Assembly (NCBI GenBank): GCA_963601575.1
Contig: CAVCFO010000007.1
Coordinates: 11,971 to 75,970 of the forward strand
DNA: 64,000 bases
Origin: CAG-238 sp963601575
Lineage (GTDB): Bacteria; Bacillota; Clostridia; Peptostreptococcales; Anaerovoracaceae
Reading direction: 5' to 3'
Below are positions 44,854 through 52,545 of the stretch, piece by piece (position 1 is the first letter of the stretch; the number at the start of each line of letters is the position of its first letter). Made by a program: the position numbers and the translations under genes. The notes under the pieces are model-generated. The model was given only the letters and a program-made list of their open reading frames with translations, searched no databases and had not been told where the DNA came from.

Positions 44854-44918
44854 ATTATATCTCATTATTCGCCCAAAGTAAACCAAACCTTGCAACGCGG
44901 CCGAATTTTTAGTACAAT
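44854..44918. promoter_or_regulatory. Divergent promoters rqcH / yicC
   Basis: Minus: TTTACT (44882-44877), 17 bases, TATAAT (44859-44854). Plus: TTGCAA (44890-44895), 17 bases, TACAAT (44913-44918). The two -35 boxes are 7 bases apart. Confidence 0.7.
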
Positions 44919-44966
44919 AGTATTCGGAATCATACAAAAATACGAAAAGAAACGAGGTAAATTGGT

Positions 44967-45851
44967 ATGATCAAGAGCATGACAGGCTTCGGAAGAAGCG
45001 AATATACCGACGGAAAGCGCAATATCACCGTGGAAATCAAATCCGTGAACCACAGATATTCCGACATTTCCGTCAAAATGCCCCGCCGCTACGGCTTTGC
45101 GGAGGACAAGGTAAAGAATGCCGTAAAGGAGCGCATCAGACGGGGCAAGGTGGATGTTTCCATCATGGTGGAAAATATCACCGAAAACGATGTGAACATC
45201 AAGCTGAACACCATGCTTGCAAAGCAGTACTATGAGAACCTTTTGGAACTTCGCAAAGAGTTCGCGGTGGAAGGCGACATCACCCTGCAATTTCTGGCAG
45301 GGCTTCCTGACGTAATGAAAGCAATTCCCGACGTCGAGGACGAGGAAGAAATCACAAAAGCGATACTCATTCCGGTTTCCGAGGCGGCGATAAACCTGGA
45401 AAAAATGCGGAAAGTCGAGGGAGAAAAGCTGGCGGAAGACTTGATCGCAAAGGGCCATCATATCAAAGAAATTCTCGATAAGATAGCCCAAAGAGCGCCG
45501 CAGGTTTCCGCTTACTACACCGCAAAACTCAGGGAACGCATCACCGAGCTTATCGGCGGCAGCGTGGAAGTGCCAGAGGACAGAATCCTCGTGGAAGCGG
45601 CAATCTTTGCGGACAAATGCGCCATAGACGAAGAAATTACCCGCCTTGGCAGCCATCTATCCCAGCTGGAAAACATCATCACAAAGAGCACGCAGCCGGA
45701 TGGCAAGAAGCTTGACTTCCTTGTGCAGGAGATGAACCGGGAGGCAAATACCATCGGCTCCAAGGCAAACGACATAACCATAACCGGCTATATGCTTGAA
45801 ATCAAAAGCGAAATAGAGAAGATCCGTGAGCAGGTTCAGAATATCGAATAA
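44967..45851 (+). CDS. YicC/YloC-family endoribonuclease
   Basis: 294 residues, the standard length. N-terminal MIKSMTGFGRSE and SVNHRYSDISVKMPRR; C-terminal DUF1732 with KKLDFLVQEMNREANTIGSKAND, the most conserved part of the family. Reported as an endoribonuclease affecting sRNA stability in E. coli. ACGAGGTAAATTGG precedes the ATG. Heads the yicC-gmk-rpoZ series common to Bacillota. Confidence 0.93.
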   Translation: MIKSMTGFGRSEYTDGKRNITVEIKSVNHRYSDISVKMPRRYGFAEDKVKNAVKERIRRGKVDVSIMVENITENDVNIKLNTMLAKQYYENLLELRKEFAVEGDITLQFLAGLPDVMKAIPDVEDEEEITKAILIPVSEAAINLEKMRKVEGEKLAEDLIAKGHHIKEILDKIAQRAPQVSAYYTAKLRERITELIGGSVEVPEDRILVEAAIFADKCAIDEEITRLGSHLSQLENIITKSTQPDGKKLDFLVQEMNREANTIGSKANDITITGYMLEIKSEIEKIREQVQNIE

Positions 45852-45941
45852 TAAAAACTTGAAAAATCCGCAAAACTGTGATAAAATATTTTTTCAGAGT
45901 TAGCAAAACCAATGACAAAATGCAAAAAGTAGAGGCTTTTG

Positions 45942-46565
45942 ATGAATTTAAACACGCACATTTCAGGAAAACTATTTATCCTTTCCGGACCTTCGGGAGC
46001 AGGCAAAGGCACAATTTGCAAGGAACTTCTCAAGCAGACTGACCTTCAGCTGTCGGTGTCCATGACCACCAGAGCGCCCCGAGAGGGAGAGATTCACGGC
46101 GTACACTATTATTTTGTAAACGAGGACGAATTTGTTGACAGAATAAATAGAGACGGATTTCTGGAACACGCGGAGGTTTATGGCAGACGCTACGGCACGC
46201 CGAAAGAACCGGTCATCGAAAAGCTCGCGCAGGGAGTCGATGTCATATTGGAAATTGACATTCAGGGAGCTTTGAAAGTGAAAGAAAATTACCCAGGCGG
46301 AGTATTTATCTTTATTTTGCCGCCGTCAATGGCAGAGCTTCGCAAGAGGCTCACAGGTCGCGGAACGGAATCCGCGGAAGCCATCGAAATGAGGCTTGGC
46401 GAAACGCTCAAGGAGCTGTCGTTTATTGAAAAATATGACTACTGCGTCGTAAATGGCGAACTTGACGAGGCAGTTTCGAGGGTAAAATCCATCGTAATCG
46501 CGGAACATTCAAAGGTCACCATCACGGCGGAGGAACTGGTAAAAAGGTATAAGGAGGAAGAATAA
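45942..46565 (+). CDS. gmk: Guanylate kinase
   Basis: About 207 residues. Phosphorylates GMP to GDP. P-loop GPSGAGKG at 16-23, the GMP-binding SMTTRAPREGEIHGVHYYF segment and EIDIQGALKVK are present. ATG 45942 follows AGTAGAGGC. Its stop codon overlaps the rpoZ start by one base (TAATG). Confidence 0.96.
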   Translation: MNLNTHISGKLFILSGPSGAGKGTICKELLKQTDLQLSVSMTTRAPREGEIHGVHYYFVNEDEFVDRINRDGFLEHAEVYGRRYGTPKEPVIEKLAQGVDVILEIDIQGALKVKENYPGGVFIFILPPSMAELRKRLTGRGTESAEAIEMRLGETLKELSFIEKYDYCVVNGELDEAVSRVKSIVIAEHSKVTITAEELVKRYKEEE

Positions 46566-46789
46566 TGTTATATCCATCCATTAACGAAATCAGAAAAAAA
46601 GCGGACAGCAGATATACACTGGTGATTTTGGCCGCAAAGAGAGCAAGAGACATCATCGACGGAAAGCCGATTCTCACAGACGTTGACATTGACAGACCTG
46701 TCTCCATCGCAGCTCACGAAATTGCGGAGGATCTGATCACCTACAGAAGACCGGAGGAAACACTGGAGTTCGAAGCAGCAGAGTGCTAA
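46565..46789 (+). CDS. rpoZ: RNA polymerase omega subunit
   Basis: 74 residues; the small subunit that aids beta' folding. Contains SRYTLVILAAKRARDI near residue 17 and PVSIAAHEIAEDLITY. Translationally coupled to gmk by a one-base overlap. Followed by a terminator. Confidence 0.93.
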   Translation: MLYPSINEIRKKADSRYTLVILAAKRARDIIDGKPILTDVDIDRPVSIAAHEIAEDLITYRRPEETLEFEAAEC

Positions 46790-46806
46790 AATATAAACAT
46801 CGGCAT

Positions 46807-46855
46807 AAAAAATTAGGATAATTTATGATTCATCGTAGATTATCCTAATTTTTAT
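46807..46855 (+). terminator. Terminator after rpoZ
   Basis: AAATTAGGATAAT (46810-46822) pairs with ATTATCCTAATTT (46839-46851), followed by T's; A's on the left make it potentially bidirectional. Confidence 0.85.
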
Positions 46856-46864
46856 TATCTCTTC

Positions 46865-46893
46865 TTGCTTTTTTGACAAAATTTTCGTATAAT
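46865..46893 (+). promoter_or_regulatory. Promoter ahead of the pentanucleotide repeat
   Basis: TATAAT at 46888-46893 with TTGCTT at 46865-46870, 17-base spacer. A TTGACA at 46873-46878 is too close (9 bases) to serve this -10. The predicted transcript begins near 46900 and runs into the repeat. Confidence 0.5.
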
Positions 46894-46941
46894 TTAACCA
46901 AAAGAGTTGACAGGGAGTGCGAAGCGGTGGGAAAATCTTTT

Positions 46942-46991
46942 AGCAGAGCAGAGCAGAGCAGAGCAGAGCAGAGCAGAGCAGAGCAGAGCAG
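46942..46991 (+). repeat. Pentanucleotide tandem repeat (AGCAG)10
   Basis: Fifty bases of perfect AGCAG repeats. The unit is not a multiple of three, so copy number changes would shift any frame crossing it. A plus-strand frame with TTG start at 46907 reads AEQSR repeats through it and ends at 47116; no convincing ribosome site supports translation. Confidence 0.95.
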
Positions 46992-47066
46992 CCGTAAGAC
47001 TGCTGTTTTCCGGTAGCGAAAAACTCTCACATCGCGGCATTCGAAGAGCAAGAAAATATAAAATCG

Positions 47067-47114
47067 AACCATTTTTTGCGGAATCAGCTATGATTTCGCG
47101 GAAAATGGTTTTTT
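47067..47114 (+). terminator. Terminator-like hairpin (possible attenuator) before the SPFH gene
   Basis: AACCATTTT (47067-47075) pairs with AAAATGGTT (47102-47110), with a further partial GCG/CGC pairing inside, then a T-run to 47114. With the promoter at 46888 it would yield a short RNA of about 215 nt, or attenuate entry into the SPFH operon, whose start is 43 bases downstream. The rest of the 367-base gap after rpoZ holds only the listed terminator, promoter and repeat. Confidence 0.65.
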
Positions 47115-47156
47115 GATGCAAAAATTCCCTGTTTGTTTGAATTGGAGGTAGATTTT

Positions 47157-48566
47157 ATGGCGCAAATTGCAGAAATAATCAAATACGAGGGAGACAACAG
47201 TACATTTATCTGGAAACACCCCAGCGAGGACTTTAACAGCCTGACCCAGCTAATTGTCCACGAATCACAGGAAGCGATATTCTTTATGAACGGACAGGCG
47301 CTGGACTTGTTCGGAGCAGGAAGATACACCCTCGAAACGGAGAATATCCCGCAAATCGGCAGATTCCTCAAACGGACAACAGGCGACCGGACGCCTTTCC
47401 ACTGCGAAGTGTATTTTATCAACAAATCCATCCAGATGGGCTTGAAATGGGGAACGGACTCGAAAGTCAGATACATCGACCCGGCATCCGGCGTGCCGCT
47501 GGAACTTGGAGCAAGCGGCTCCATGAATATGCAGGTTTCAGACAGCAGAAAACTCCTCATCAAGCTGGTTGGCACCATGAAAGGCATCGCATGGGAAAAC
47601 GAAGGCACGGAATTTACAAAATCAATTCAAAATTCCTTCAGGCCCGTTATTTCCACAGCGGTAAAAACCACCCTGTCAACGGTTATAAAAGCGCTAAATA
47701 TCAACATCCTCGAAGTGGACGAGCATCTGAACGAGGTGGGCAGGGAACTTCACCAAAAGATTTTGCCGGAATTTGAGGAATACGGAATCACGATTCCCCA
47801 GTTTTATCTGACAACGGTGGTTCTGCCGGAGGAAGACCCGAACTTCAAGAAAATCAGAGAACTTTATGCAGTTTCCCTGCAGCAGAGAATGATTCAGGCA
47901 GAACGAGATATCAAGACGACGAAGGCACAGGCAGAAGCAGAGATAACCGCAGCTGCCCGTGCTGCGGAGCTTGAACGCCAGGCCACCCAGACAGAGGTTG
48001 CAAAGAGACAGGCAGAGAGAACGGTAATCGAAGCACAGGCGGAAGCGATGGCAAAGAAAGCCACAGGACTTGCTGAGGCCGAAATCATGCGCGCTCAAGG
48101 GTATAACCAGAAGGATATCATCCAGGCTGAAGTGCAAAAGGCTTATGCGGAAGGGATCGGCAACATGGGCGGAAACGGCGGCGGTGGCGGCTCTGCCATG
48201 AGTGATATCGTCGGACTTGGAATAGGATTGAAAGCGGCGGGGCTTTTCGGTGGTCAGATGGGCGATATGTTCGGTAACCTTGACGGAACAGCGAATCAGG
48301 GAGCATCAGCTGCTCCGGCGACGGCAAGCTGCCCGGCATGCGGCGCAAGCATCCCGGCAGGCAGCAAATTCTGCTCAGAATGCGGCAGCAAAATCGAAGT
48401 GCAGAAACCAAATGACGAAATGATTTGTCCATCCTGCGGCAAAACGGTTCCGAAAGGAAAATTCTGTCCGGAATGCGGACAAAGATTAGAAACCCTATGT
48501 CCGAAGTGTGGAAACACCCTTGCGGCAGGGGCGAAATTCTGCCCGGAATGCGGCGAAAAACTTTAG
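47157..48566 (+). CDS. SPFH-domain protein with three C-terminal zinc ribbons (YdjI-like)
   Basis: 469 residues from ATG 47157, with TTGGAGGTAG upstream. N-terminal SPFH/Band 7-like domain in the form seen in Bacillus YdjI and relatives (about 1-240). An Ala/Glu/Gln-rich helix (about 245-325; AEAEITAAARAAELERQATQ type) follows, as in flotillins, then a Gly-rich hinge and three zinc ribbons of the CPxCG...CxECG type (about 393-469). Expected to oligomerise at the inner face of the membrane, with the zinc ribbons as partner-binding modules. First gene of a three-gene set with a membrane protein and a TIR protein; the last shares a related N-terminal zinc ribbon. Confidence 0.85.
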   Translation: MAQIAEIIKYEGDNSTFIWKHPSEDFNSLTQLIVHESQEAIFFMNGQALDLFGAGRYTLETENIPQIGRFLKRTTGDRTPFHCEVYFINKSIQMGLKWGTDSKVRYIDPASGVPLELGASGSMNMQVSDSRKLLIKLVGTMKGIAWENEGTEFTKSIQNSFRPVISTAVKTTLSTVIKALNINILEVDEHLNEVGRELHQKILPEFEEYGITIPQFYLTTVVLPEEDPNFKKIRELYAVSLQQRMIQAERDIKTTKAQAEAEITAAARAAELERQATQTEVAKRQAERTVIEAQAEAMAKKATGLAEAEIMRAQGYNQKDIIQAEVQKAYAEGIGNMGGNGGGGGSAMSDIVGLGIGLKAAGLFGGQMGDMFGNLDGTANQGASAAPATASCPACGASIPAGSKFCSECGSKIEVQKPNDEMICPSCGKTVPKGKFCPECGQRLETLCPKCGNTLAAGAKFCPECGEKL

Positions 48567-48603
48567 CAGGCGAGAATAGGTGAAAATACGAGGAGAAAAG
48601 AAA

Positions 48604-49305
48604 ATGAAAAACAAATACTTTAAGAAATATTTTGCGGCATGGGCTGTGCTGCTGGCTATATTCAATGTTATTGCATTCGCATCTCCCGGTGAAGTCGCCG
48701 GAATGAGCAAGTTTGACGGGGCATTTTGGTCGGGATATGCGCTGATTACACTGACATTTATCAGACAGCTCCTTTGTGCCAACATGGCTATGAAAGCCGG
48801 CAGCGCGGAAAAATTATTTTTGAATCTGCCGCTGTTCACCCTGAGCTATGCGACGCTTATACTTTCTATGATAGCGGGGGCAGCTTGCATGGCGATTCCC
48901 AATGTTCCGAACTGGGCAGGGATTATAGCCTGCGCGTTGCTTCTGGGACTTACGGCGGTGGCGGTCATCAAAGCCAGCGCCGCGGCGGATCTCGTACAGG
49001 AAACCGGAAAGCGTGTCAAGGAACAGACTGTATTCATTAAGCTGCTCACGGCAGACGCCGAAAGCCTGCTTGCAAAAGCACAGACAGAAGGAGCAAAAGC
49101 TGCCGCAAAGAAAGTATACGAAGCAGTCCGCTACTCCGACCCGATGTCGGTGGAAGCCCTTGCAGGGCTGGAATCCCAGATAACCCTGAAATTCCATGAG
49201 TTTGAGACTGCGGTAACCGAAGAAAATGAAAACATGCAAAAACTCGCAGACGAACTGTTGGTGCTGATTGAAGAAAGAAACAAGAAGTGCAAAGCGTTGA
49301 AATAA
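48604..49305 (+). CDS. Four-helix membrane protein, unknown family
   Basis: 233 residues from ATG 48604 (GAGGAGAAAAG upstream). Four hydrophobic helices (about 10-30, 44-68, 76-102, 106-128) are followed by a cytoplasmic helical tail of about 100 residues with coiled-coil character (EFETAVTEENENMQKLADELLVLIEE). No domain recognised. It lies 37 bases after the SPFH gene and 50 before the TIR gene; it could be the membrane partner of the SPFH protein. Confidence 0.75.
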   Translation: MKNKYFKKYFAAWAVLLAIFNVIAFASPGEVAGMSKFDGAFWSGYALITLTFIRQLLCANMAMKAGSAEKLFLNLPLFTLSYATLILSMIAGAACMAIPNVPNWAGIIACALLLGLTAVAVIKASAAADLVQETGKRVKEQTVFIKLLTADAESLLAKAQTEGAKAAAKKVYEAVRYSDPMSVEALAGLESQITLKFHEFETAVTEENENMQKLADELLVLIEERNKKCKALK

Positions 49306-49355
49306 TATAGATATAGCAAAAATACAGAAAAACGAAAAGATAGGAGAAAAAGAAA

Positions 49356-51746
49356 ATGGCAATATTTAAATGCAAAATGTGCGGCGGCACAATCGAATTT
49401 AACCAAGGCGATACCGTAGGTATCTGCGATTCCTGCGGAACGAAGCAGACGCTTCCGCGCCTTGACGATGACAAAAAAGCAAACTTATATGACAGAGCAA
49501 ACCATTTCAGAAGAAACAATGATTATGACAAGGCAATGGGAATCTACGAACAGATTCTCAACGAAGACAGCACGGATGCAGAAGTATATTGGTCGCTCGT
49601 GCTTTGTAGGTACGGCATCGAATATGTGGAAGATCCGGCAACGCATAAACGCGTACCGACGGTAAACCGCGCCCAGTTTACCTCAATTTTTGACGACGAT
49701 AACTATAAATCCGCCTTGAAATATGCTGACACCACGCAAAAAACGATTTACGAGGAAGAAGCCGCGGCAATCAACGAAATTCAAAAGGGAATCCTCGCAA
49801 TTTCTCAAAAAGAAGAGCCGTTCGATGTTTTCATCTGCTACAAGGAAACCGATAACAACGGCAGAAGAACGCAGGACAGCGTGCTTGCAAACGACCTCTA
49901 TCATCAGCTCACGCAAGAGGGTTTCAAGGTATTCTTCAGCCGGATCACATTGGAAGATAAACTCGGAACAGCCTACGAACCGTACATATTCGCAGCTCTA
50001 AATTCCGCAAAGGTCATGGTCGTTATCGGTACGAAACCTGAATACTTCAATGCCGTATGGGTAAAGAACGAATGGAGCAGATACCTCGCCCTCATTCGAA
50101 ACGGTGCGAAGAAAATGCTGATTCCGGCATACCGCGATATGGATCCATATGATTTGCCGGAGGAGTTTTCCCATTTGCAGGCGCAGGACATGAGCAAGCT
50201 CGGCTTCATGCAGGACCTCATTCGCGGCATAAAGAAAATCGTAGGCACTGAGGAGCCTACGCAAGCCGTCAAGGAAACGGTAGTCGTAAGCTCCGGAAAT
50301 GCGAACACACAGCCGCTTCTAAAGCGCGCCTTCATGTTCCTCGAGGACGGTAACTGGAAAGAAGCCGACAAATACTGCGAAAGAGTGCTGGATCTCGACC
50401 CGGAATGCGCTGAAGCCTATCTCGGCAAGCTGATGGCAGAACTGGGAGTGCGTAAAAGAGAGGAACTCAAGGATTGCGAAGAATCGATTGCAGAGAGTAA
50501 CAACTTTGCCAAGGCTGTTAGATTTGGAGATGAAACATTGAAAGCAGAACTTAACGGCTATGCAGAGCAAACATACCTTGGAAAACTATATGATAAGGCT
50601 ATGAAGAATTTTGAAAAGGCAAAAACTCAAGCTGAGTATGAGCTTGTGGCACAGGCATTTACTGAATGTTTAGGATATAGAGATTCTGCTGAGAAAATGT
50701 CAAAAAGCTATGAAAAAGCTGAGGAGTGTCGCAAAAATAAAATTTACGAAGATGCTCTTAGGCTTCTGCAGAACGATAGTATCAGCGTTAAAGAGGCTGC
50801 CATTGAGCAATTAAGAAGCATATCAGGGTGGAAGGACGCAGATATGCGGGCTGATGTTGTTCAAGAAACGGTAAAAAACATGAAAACGAAATTAGAAACG
50901 CATAAAATAGCGACAGAGCAAGCCAAAATAAAGATGAAAAAAATTCTTAGAATTGCCATACCGATTATTTGCATATGCGCTGTAGCCATTATGAGCGTTG
51001 TAAAAGTAGTAATCCCAAATAAGCATTACGATAGAGCGCTAACATTGATAGATGAAGGCAAGTATATTGAAGCATACGAAACATTGAATGCCCTTGATGG
51101 ATACAAAGATTCCGAGAGTAAAATGTTAGAAATTTATATGGATTATATGAAAGAAAGTTTTAGGGATACAGAGGTTGGCGACACTATTAAATTAGGAACC
51201 TATGAGCAGGATAATGATGAATCCAATGGAAAAGAGAGTATAGAATGGATTGCCTTGGATAAGAAAAACGGTAAAATGCTTCTAATCTCTAAACATGTGT
51301 TAGACTGTGAGCCTTATAGCGTGATAGCAGGAGGTGTTACATGGTCAACCTGCTCGTTGAGAGCATGGCTGAATGAAAATTTTTATAATAGTGCATTTGA
51401 CGAGAAAGAATCTAATCTGATTGAAAATGTAAAAATAAAAACGCAGGCTATTAACAACAACACAGATGGTGGCGAAGACACAGAAGATAAAATATTTTTT
51501 CTTAGCATAAATGAAGTTGAAAAGTATTTTTCAAGCGACGAAAAGAGAAAGGGATATCCAACCGCCTATGCTCAAGGGCGTTGTGAAGGTTTAAGTGAGG
51601 ATAATTGTTGGTGGTGGTTACGAACCCCGGGCGTTTATCAGAGCATATCTGCATGTGTAAGTCCGGATGGATTTATCAGCACAAGCGACGGATATGTTGA
51701 ATTAGACGTAGGTGTCCGTCCTGCCATGTGGGTTAGCCTAGAGTAA
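49356..51746 (+). CDS. Zinc ribbon-TIR-TPR-TM-DUF6273 protein
   Basis: 796 residues. Zinc ribbon with C6, C9, C24, C27; short TPR-like stretch (about 42-95); TIR domain (about 153-292) starting FDVFICYKETD, with a candidate NADase glutamate E208 in the GTAYEPY helix; TPR-like helices (about 320-520); one transmembrane helix (about 529-551); an external helical segment; then a DUF6273 domain (about 605-796) with WSTCSLRAWLNENFY, WWWLRTPG and GVRPAMWV, a C-type-lectin/formylglycine-enzyme-like fold. TIR would sit inside and DUF6273 outside the membrane. Base composition turns AT-rich from about 50500 (residue 381) onward. Immune or signalling role is inferred from TIR and context. Confidence 0.85.
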   Translation: MAIFKCKMCGGTIEFNQGDTVGICDSCGTKQTLPRLDDDKKANLYDRANHFRRNNDYDKAMGIYEQILNEDSTDAEVYWSLVLCRYGIEYVEDPATHKRVPTVNRAQFTSIFDDDNYKSALKYADTTQKTIYEEEAAAINEIQKGILAISQKEEPFDVFICYKETDNNGRRTQDSVLANDLYHQLTQEGFKVFFSRITLEDKLGTAYEPYIFAALNSAKVMVVIGTKPEYFNAVWVKNEWSRYLALIRNGAKKMLIPAYRDMDPYDLPEEFSHLQAQDMSKLGFMQDLIRGIKKIVGTEEPTQAVKETVVVSSGNANTQPLLKRAFMFLEDGNWKEADKYCERVLDLDPECAEAYLGKLMAELGVRKREELKDCEESIAESNNFAKAVRFGDETLKAELNGYAEQTYLGKLYDKAMKNFEKAKTQAEYELVAQAFTECLGYRDSAEKMSKSYEKAEECRKNKIYEDALRLLQNDSISVKEAAIEQLRSISGWKDADMRADVVQETVKNMKTKLETHKIATEQAKIKMKKILRIAIPIICICAVAIMSVVKVVIPNKHYDRALTLIDEGKYIEAYETLNALDGYKDSESKMLEIYMDYMKESFRDTEVGDTIKLGTYEQDNDESNGKESIEWIALDKKNGKMLLISKHVLDCEPYSVIAGGVTWSTCSLRAWLNENFYNSAFDEKESNLIENVKIKTQAINNNTDGGEDTEDKIFFLSINEVEKYFSSDEKRKGYPTAYAQGRCEGLSEDNCWWWLRTPGVYQSISACVSPDGFISTSDGYVELDVGVRPAMWVSLE

Positions 51747-51810
51747 GAGTTGATGGCGAAAAATTCAAATAAACGCTATTTCAAAATTTATTTATTAAAG
51801 GTGAATAAAA

Positions 51811-52056
51811 ATGACTACAAGAAATGAAAATGCAAGAAATGAACAGTATATTTTCAAATATAAAGATAACCCAATTAAGGAGGTTATAACATATAGAAAA
51901 AATTTAATTCAAGAAATCCAGAGGGATGTCAACGCAGCAAATATTAGTGCCATTCAAGAATTTTCTGCGGAAAGTGTAACAGACAGAAAGTTCGAAGCAT
52001 TTGCAGAAATTGCAAGAGAAGCGGGATATACAATTTACAAGGTTGAAGAAATATAG
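51811..52056 (+). CDS. Small hypothetical protein after the TIR gene
   Basis: 81 residues, charged, no membrane helix. TTAAAGGTGAATAAAA provides a ribosome site before the ATG. Two helices are likely (about 22-50 and 58-72). AT-rich like the 3' half of the TIR gene, so it may have arrived with it. No family recognised. Confidence 0.6.
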   Translation: MTTRNENARNEQYIFKYKDNPIKEVITYRKNLIQEIQRDVNAANISAIQEFSAESVTDRKFEAFAEIAREAGYTIYKVEEI

Positions 52057-52243
52057 GAATAAGGACATAGCAAAATAGTTATAGGAAAAATTCAAGCCGC
52101 ACAGTGCCGCAATTAAACGCCACCGCTGCCATGACCGTTACAACCCATACTGGATTTAGAATGAATATACCACACAGGGCGCAGCCTGCGAGCCATACGG
52201 GCCGCGCCTTTTACTTCCTTGACCTATCAAGCGAATTTGAAAA

Positions 52244-52373
52244 TGTCCCAATTTTTTTTGAAAGATTAGCACCGGATTACCGGTGCTTCTTCATTCTGAG
52301 TTCAACCTTTCTGATTTTGACCACTTCCGAGGAGATGGTATACACGAGTTATTAGTTTTTTGCTATTGGGACA
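52244..52373. mobile_element. 130-base element with TGTCCCAAT / ATTGGGACA inverted ends
   Basis: Nine-base perfect inverted repeats at 52244-52252 and 52365-52373, ends of the TG...CA type, flanked by AAA on both sides (possible 3-base target duplication). Inside is a GCACCGG/CCGGTGC hairpin (52270-52287) and no intact gene. Size fits a MITE or an internally deleted insertion sequence. The surrounding 52057-52545 gap (489 bases) holds no convincing gene. Confidence 0.5.
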
Positions 52374-52418
52374 AAATCAGATTCGTTATACTAAGATATT
52401 ATCACATTTGATTCATAA

Positions 52419-52443
52419 AACTCCTCCGAAATCCGAAGGAGTT
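52419..52443. terminator. Hairpin AACTCCT...AGGAGTT
   Basis: AACTCCT (52419-52425) pairs with AGGAGTT (52437-52443), with one inner mismatch and an AAAT loop; precedes the RhuM promoter. No long T-run. Confidence 0.4.
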
Positions 52444-52444
52444 A

Positions 52445-52473
52445 TTGACATTTTTTGAATTCTGGTTTATATT
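52445..52473 (+). promoter_or_regulatory. Promoter of the RhuM gene
   Basis: Consensus TTGACA (52445-52450) and TATATT (52468-52473), 17-base spacer. Confidence 0.7.
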
Positions 52474-52545
52474 GTCAGCAAGCGAGGCACCCGCAATCCG
52501 GCGGAGGCTAGGCTTTCAAATTACCATAGAAGGGAGGCATTTTAT

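Noticed and set aside
46873..46893. TTGACA plus TATAAT as one promoter
   Set aside because: The spacer is only 9 bases; TTGCTT at 46865 gives the normal 17.
46907..47116. Frame encoding AEQSR repeats through the pentanucleotide tract
   Set aside because: TTG start without a convincing ribosome site; the repeat itself creates the open frame. Kept as a possibility only in the repeat finding.
52104..52355. 83-codon plus-strand frame after the TIR cluster
   Set aside because: No ribosome site, runs across the inverted-end element, no recognisable sequence.
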